This document shows positions 6,930-8,623 of a stretch of 8,623 nucleotides of DNA, piece after piece. How positions within the stretch are numbered: the first letter of the stretch is position 1; each line of letters starts with the position of its first letter. Made by a program: the position numbers and the translations under genes. Source of the stretch: an uncultured Desulfobacterales bacterium. Its GTDB lineage: Bacteria; Desulfobacterota; Desulfobacteria; Desulfobacterales; G020354645. The stretch is from positions 1 through 8,623 of the forward strand of contig CAMYNZ010000149.1 in the NCBI GenBank assembly GCA_947259865.1. Reading direction: 5' to 3'. The notes beneath the pieces are model-generated. The model worked only from the letters and a program-made list of their open reading frames with translations. It had not been told where the DNA came from and did not search any database.

Positions 6930-7403
6930 TTAATGCGTCGATTTATCCGTAAAAAGACCTTCGATAATATCCAGGGTGCGTTTTGTATGGCTGCCGGGCC
7001 AGTAAATTTTCCGGCATGCCCGGCATCTCCGGAAAACATCGTGGGTTTCCCAGATATAATCGGGCACCGCATTTCGTACCGAATCTTTATCCACGGCTTC
7101 AATGGCTGCGTTACATTGCAAACATCTTGAAAACGGTCGTATATCTTTTTGCTCCAGGGCGAGTTTTTGAATAACCTCCTTCAATTGTTCAAAGTGATGA
7201 TCGGATTTGATAAAAATGAGATCGGGTGACGCGTTGTGATCCCGCACGCTTTGAGTTCTGGTTAGAAAGATTCGCCTGGAATCCGCCGGATGGCATGCAT
7301 TGCGCTGCGGAATATCCGGTTCATAACACGTGTCAAAACCGAGAATGCGCAACCACTTGGCTAACTTACCGAGGGTTTTTTCTGCTGCAAAGCATGGATC
7401 CAT
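6930..7403 (-). CDS. Mut7-C RNase domain protein (DUF82 type) with zinc ribbon
   Basis: A 157-residue protein matching the Mut7-C (PF01927) family, a PIN-like nuclease fold followed by a zinc ribbon. The N-terminal signature TLGKLAKWLRILGFDT (10-25) and RRIFLTRT (43-50) mark the PIN-like part. Cys94-X2-Cys97 and Cys127-X2-Cys130 form the ribbon, and IYWPGSHTKR (133-142) is the typical ending. The acidic residues usual in the family are changed: the DxxLG Asp is Glu8 (followed by Lys9), and the Asp ending LTRD is Thr50. Nuclease activity is therefore doubtful, and a nucleic-acid binding role is possible. The function of bacterial members is poorly known. The ATG at 7403 lies 8 bp after the stop of the J-domain gene with no evident ribosome binding site, so coupled translation from that gene is likely. 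Confidence 0.82.
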   Translation of the reverse strand: MDPCFAAEKTLGKLAKWLRILGFDTCYEPDIPQRNACHPADSRRIFLTRTQSVRDHNASPDLIFIKSDHHFEQLKEVIQKLALEQKDIRPFSRCLQCNAAIEAVDKDSVRNAVPDYIWETHDVFRRCRACRKIYWPGSHTKRTLDIIEGLFTDKSTH

Positions 7404-7411
7404 TGGTCGAA

Positions 7412-7870
7412 TTATTTTATATTAAGTATCTGATATGCTTGCTGTATTTCTTTAAACCGCTTATAAGCCAGTTTTTGAAATTCATCACCCAGATGGGCCA
7501 CTTTGTCGGGATGATACTTGTTGACAAGTTGGCGGTAGGCCTTTTTTATATCTTCCTGGGATGTATTTTTGTCAACACCCAGCACGGTGTAAGGATCCCG
7601 GGCAGCCGCCGCATCCCCTGGCCGCTGCTGCCCGCCGCTTGATTTACTCTCATCTGCGCCCTGTCCAGAATTATTATGAGATGTTCCCTGGCTTTTGCGG
7701 TAATACTGATAATAGCTGCGGGCTTTCTTTTTTTGGGTATACAAATACCGCCATACGAGGCCCCATATGACCAGATCGTCGAGCCATCCCCACCCCACCA
7801 GAAAATCAGGCAAAATATCATAGGGAAACAGGCTATAAATAATTGCCAAAATTATAAAAAGGATTTTCAT
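7412..7870 (-). CDS. Membrane-anchored DUF1232-like/J-domain protein
   Basis: A 152-residue protein. Residues 1-43 are hydrophobic and contain [21 protein letters not shown] (12-32), which resembles the DUF1232/YkvA motif with its P-x-DxxPD and GxxDD pattern. A polar, Gly/Ser/Gln-rich linker (about 60-90) leads to a C-terminal J domain (92-152) beginning DPYTVLGVD with the HPD triad at 120-122. J domains stimulate the ATPase of Hsp70 (DnaK) and bring clients to it, so this is probably a membrane-tethered co-chaperone with its J domain in the cytoplasm. It lacks the zinc-finger and C-terminal substrate domains of DnaJ, so it is not the main DnaJ. The ATG at 7870 has GGAAA close upstream. It is the first gene of the minus-strand run and has a good sigma-70-like promoter about 120 bp away. 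Confidence 0.88.
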   Translation of the reverse strand: MKILFIILAIIYSLFPYDILPDFLVGWGWLDDLVIWGLVWRYLYTQKKKARSYYQYYRKSQGTSHNNSGQGADESKSSGGQQRPGDAAAARDPYTVLGVDKNTSQEDIKKAYRQLVNKYHPDKVAHLGDEFQKLAYKRFKEIQQAYQILNIK

Positions 7871-7890
7871 GATTTCCAGTTAAAAGCTTG

Positions 7891-7909
7891 CCGGCAGTCC
7901 GGCTGCCGG
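7891..7909 (-). promoter_or_regulatory. GC-rich hairpin in the leader of the J-domain gene
   Basis: CCGGCAG (7891-7897) and CTGCCGG (7903-7909) pair perfectly around a 5-nt loop. In the predicted mRNA the hairpin ends about 20 nt before the ATG, just upstream of the ribosome binding site, so it could affect translation or mRNA stability. Only a broken T-tract follows, so I do not call a terminator. Confidence 0.5.
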
Positions 7910-7938
7910 TTTAAAAAACTCAAACAACAAACACTTAA

Positions 7939-7955
7939 GACTTTGATAGAAAGTC
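7939..7955. repeat. Small inverted repeat in the J-domain gene leader
   Basis: GACTTT and AAAGTC form a perfect 6-bp inverted repeat with a 5-base spacer (GATAG). It lies downstream of the predicted minus-strand start of transcription, so it could be a second leader hairpin or an operator half-site pair. It is short enough to be chance. Confidence 0.35.
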
Positions 7956-7996
7956 GTATTTTGATTTTTTCGAAACCGTCAATTATTAATATTAAG

Positions 7997-8025
7997 AATA
8001 TAAACAAAAGACCCTGGCAGGTCAA
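7997..8025 (-). promoter_or_regulatory. Sigma-70-like promoter for the minus-strand operon (J-domain gene onwards)
   Basis: On the minus strand, TTGACC (8020-8025) and TATATT (7997-8002) are separated by exactly 17 bases, each hexamer matching the consensus at five of six positions. Transcription would start near 7990, giving a leader of about 120 nt before the ATG at 7870. A second -35-like TTGACG at 7977-7982 has only a poor -10 box. The 312-bp gap between the divergent genes (7871-8182) holds this promoter, the plus-strand promoter and the leader hairpins; I see no small gene in it. Confidence 0.6.
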
Positions 8026-8095
8026 TGAGAAGGATTCTGGAAGTTCGGCCGAGGGTGAAACCGCTTTTTGCAGGCGCTGTGCCCTGACCGTATGT

Positions 8096-8124
8096 TTGAT
8101 TTTATGATAGAAAAAAGATATATT
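8096..8124 (+). promoter_or_regulatory. Sigma-70-like promoter for the Memo-family gene
   Basis: TTGATT (8096-8101) and TATATT (8119-8124) are separated by 17 bases. Transcription would start near 8131, giving a leader of about 50 nt. The position between divergent genes and just before a good ribosome binding site supports it. Confidence 0.55.
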
Positions 8125-8170
8125 TAATTTATATCACAGGCAACTTTTAATGCGACCGCATGTTGACGCT

Positions 8171-8176
8171 GAGGTG
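8171..8176 (+). promoter_or_regulatory. Ribosome binding site of the Memo-family gene
   Basis: GAGGTG lies six bases before the ATG at 8183. It is the strongest Shine-Dalgarno sequence at any start in the window, and it fixes this start, which includes the signal peptide. Confidence 0.7.
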
Positions 8177-8182
8177 TGAAGA

Positions 8183-8623
8183 ATGAAATTTTTGCCCGCT
8201 TTTATAAGGATCTTTCTATTTTCATTGCTGACAGTGTCATTATGCGGTGATTCCGCAATGGCGGGTGATATCCGTAAACCTGCTGTGGCCGGGCTCTGGT
8301 ACCCCGCCGAGCGCCAAAGGCTCGAGCAGGTTATTGAGCAATTGACCGTACAGGCCCGCCAAAGCCGTATTACCATCCCACCCAACAGCCAGCTAAAGGC
8401 CCTGATTATGCCCCATGCCGGCTTTATTTACTCCGGCCTGACGGCGGCCCATGCTGGCCGGGTACTAGAGGGGCGAAAGTACCGCAAGGTTATCCTGCTG
8501 GGTCCGGATCATCGCGTCGGTTTTAAAAATGGCGCCATAAGTGACGTAAAAGCCTATCAAACACCCCTGGGGTTGGTGCGGCTGCATGCCGACGCAAAAA
8601 AATTACTTCTGCAGACCGGGCTG
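8183..8623 (+). CDS. amrB: AmmeMemoRadiSam system protein B (Memo family), exported, partial
   Basis: The frame runs from ATG at 8183 for 147 codons to the window edge, so the C-terminal half is missing. The Memo family is recognised from DIRKPAVAGLWYP (29-41), LIMPHAGFIYSGLTAA (74-89) and VILLGPDHRVGF (103-114). Bacterial Memo proteins usually travel with an AMMECR1 domain protein and a radical SAM enzyme; the role of that trio is not settled. Two of the family's metal-binding histidines are probably His78 and His110. Residues 1-27 look like a signal peptide: basic start, hydrophobic IFLFSLLTVSL, and likely cleavage after AMA. The Cys at 21 does not fit a lipobox because Leu precedes it. An exported Memo is less usual than a cytosolic one. 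A good ribosome binding site and a promoter lie upstream. Partner genes would be expected to the right of the window. Confidence 0.88.
   Translation, partial: MKFLPAFIRIFLFSLLTVSLCGDSAMAGDIRKPAVAGLWYPAERQRLEQVIEQLTVQARQSRITIPPNSQLKALIMPHAGFIYSGLTAAHAGRVLEGRKYRKVILLGPDHRVGFKNGAISDVKAYQTPLGLVRLHADAKKLLLQTGL

Noticed and set aside
6785..7102. Minus-strand open frame of 105 codons covering the hairpin region and overlapping the Mut7-C gene
   Set aside because: About half is an out-of-frame reading of the Mut7-C gene, and the rest reads through the palindromes; no protein feature is visible.
7676..8107. Plus-strand open frame of 143 codons entering the divergent intergenic region
   Set aside because: Its first half is antisense to the DUF1232/J-domain gene and its second half covers promoter-like AT-rich DNA; no ribosome binding site or family match was seen.
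8183..8280. Lipoprotein signal at Cys21 of the Memo-family protein
   Set aside because: The residue before the Cys is Leu, which does not fit a lipobox; an ordinary signal peptidase site after AMA fits better.

Overview
The window looks like chromosomal housekeeping DNA from a Gram-negative anaerobe, most likely a sulfate reducer of the Desulfobacterales (Desulfobacterota). This is inferred from the gene set: a UPF0280 protein, a Mut7-C RNase-like protein, a small RimK-type ATP-grasp ligase, and a secreted repeat protein of the kind found at the front of amidases in that group, directly behind mutS. No database search was possible. I see no integrase, transposase, tRNA, rRNA or CRISPR array.

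Layout: eight genes lie on the minus strand and one on the plus strand. Reading leftwards from a divergent promoter region (7871-8182), the minus-strand order is: membrane-anchored DUF1232-like/J-domain protein; Mut7-C protein 8 bp later; an intergenic stretch with two abutting hairpins; RimK-like ATP-grasp ligase overlapping a dNTP triphosphohydrolase (HD family) by 14 nt; a repeat-bearing gap (4567-4785); UPF0280/ApbE-like protein; small LapA-like two-helix membrane protein; MutS; and, 3 bp after MutS, a secreted repeat protein that runs off the left edge. On the plus strand at the right edge is the start of a Memo-family gene (amrB-like) with an apparent signal peptide.

Together the genes suggest a background of genome and nucleotide maintenance (MutS, dNTPase, possible RNase) mixed with envelope functions (secreted repeat protein, LapA-like protein, anchored J protein). 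They need not form one pathway. I do not see a convincing new multi-gene system. The points most worth checking are the altered acidic residues of the Mut7-C protein, the ligase/dNTPase overlap, the exported Memo protein, the tandem hairpins at 6774-6835, the 8-nt repeat cluster at 4602-4662, and the divergent promoters with a hairpin-bearing leader before the J-protein gene.

Two start codons were moved inward from the longest open frame on clear grounds (LapA-like protein to 3719, dNTPase to 5961) and one on weaker grounds (UPF0280 to 4524).
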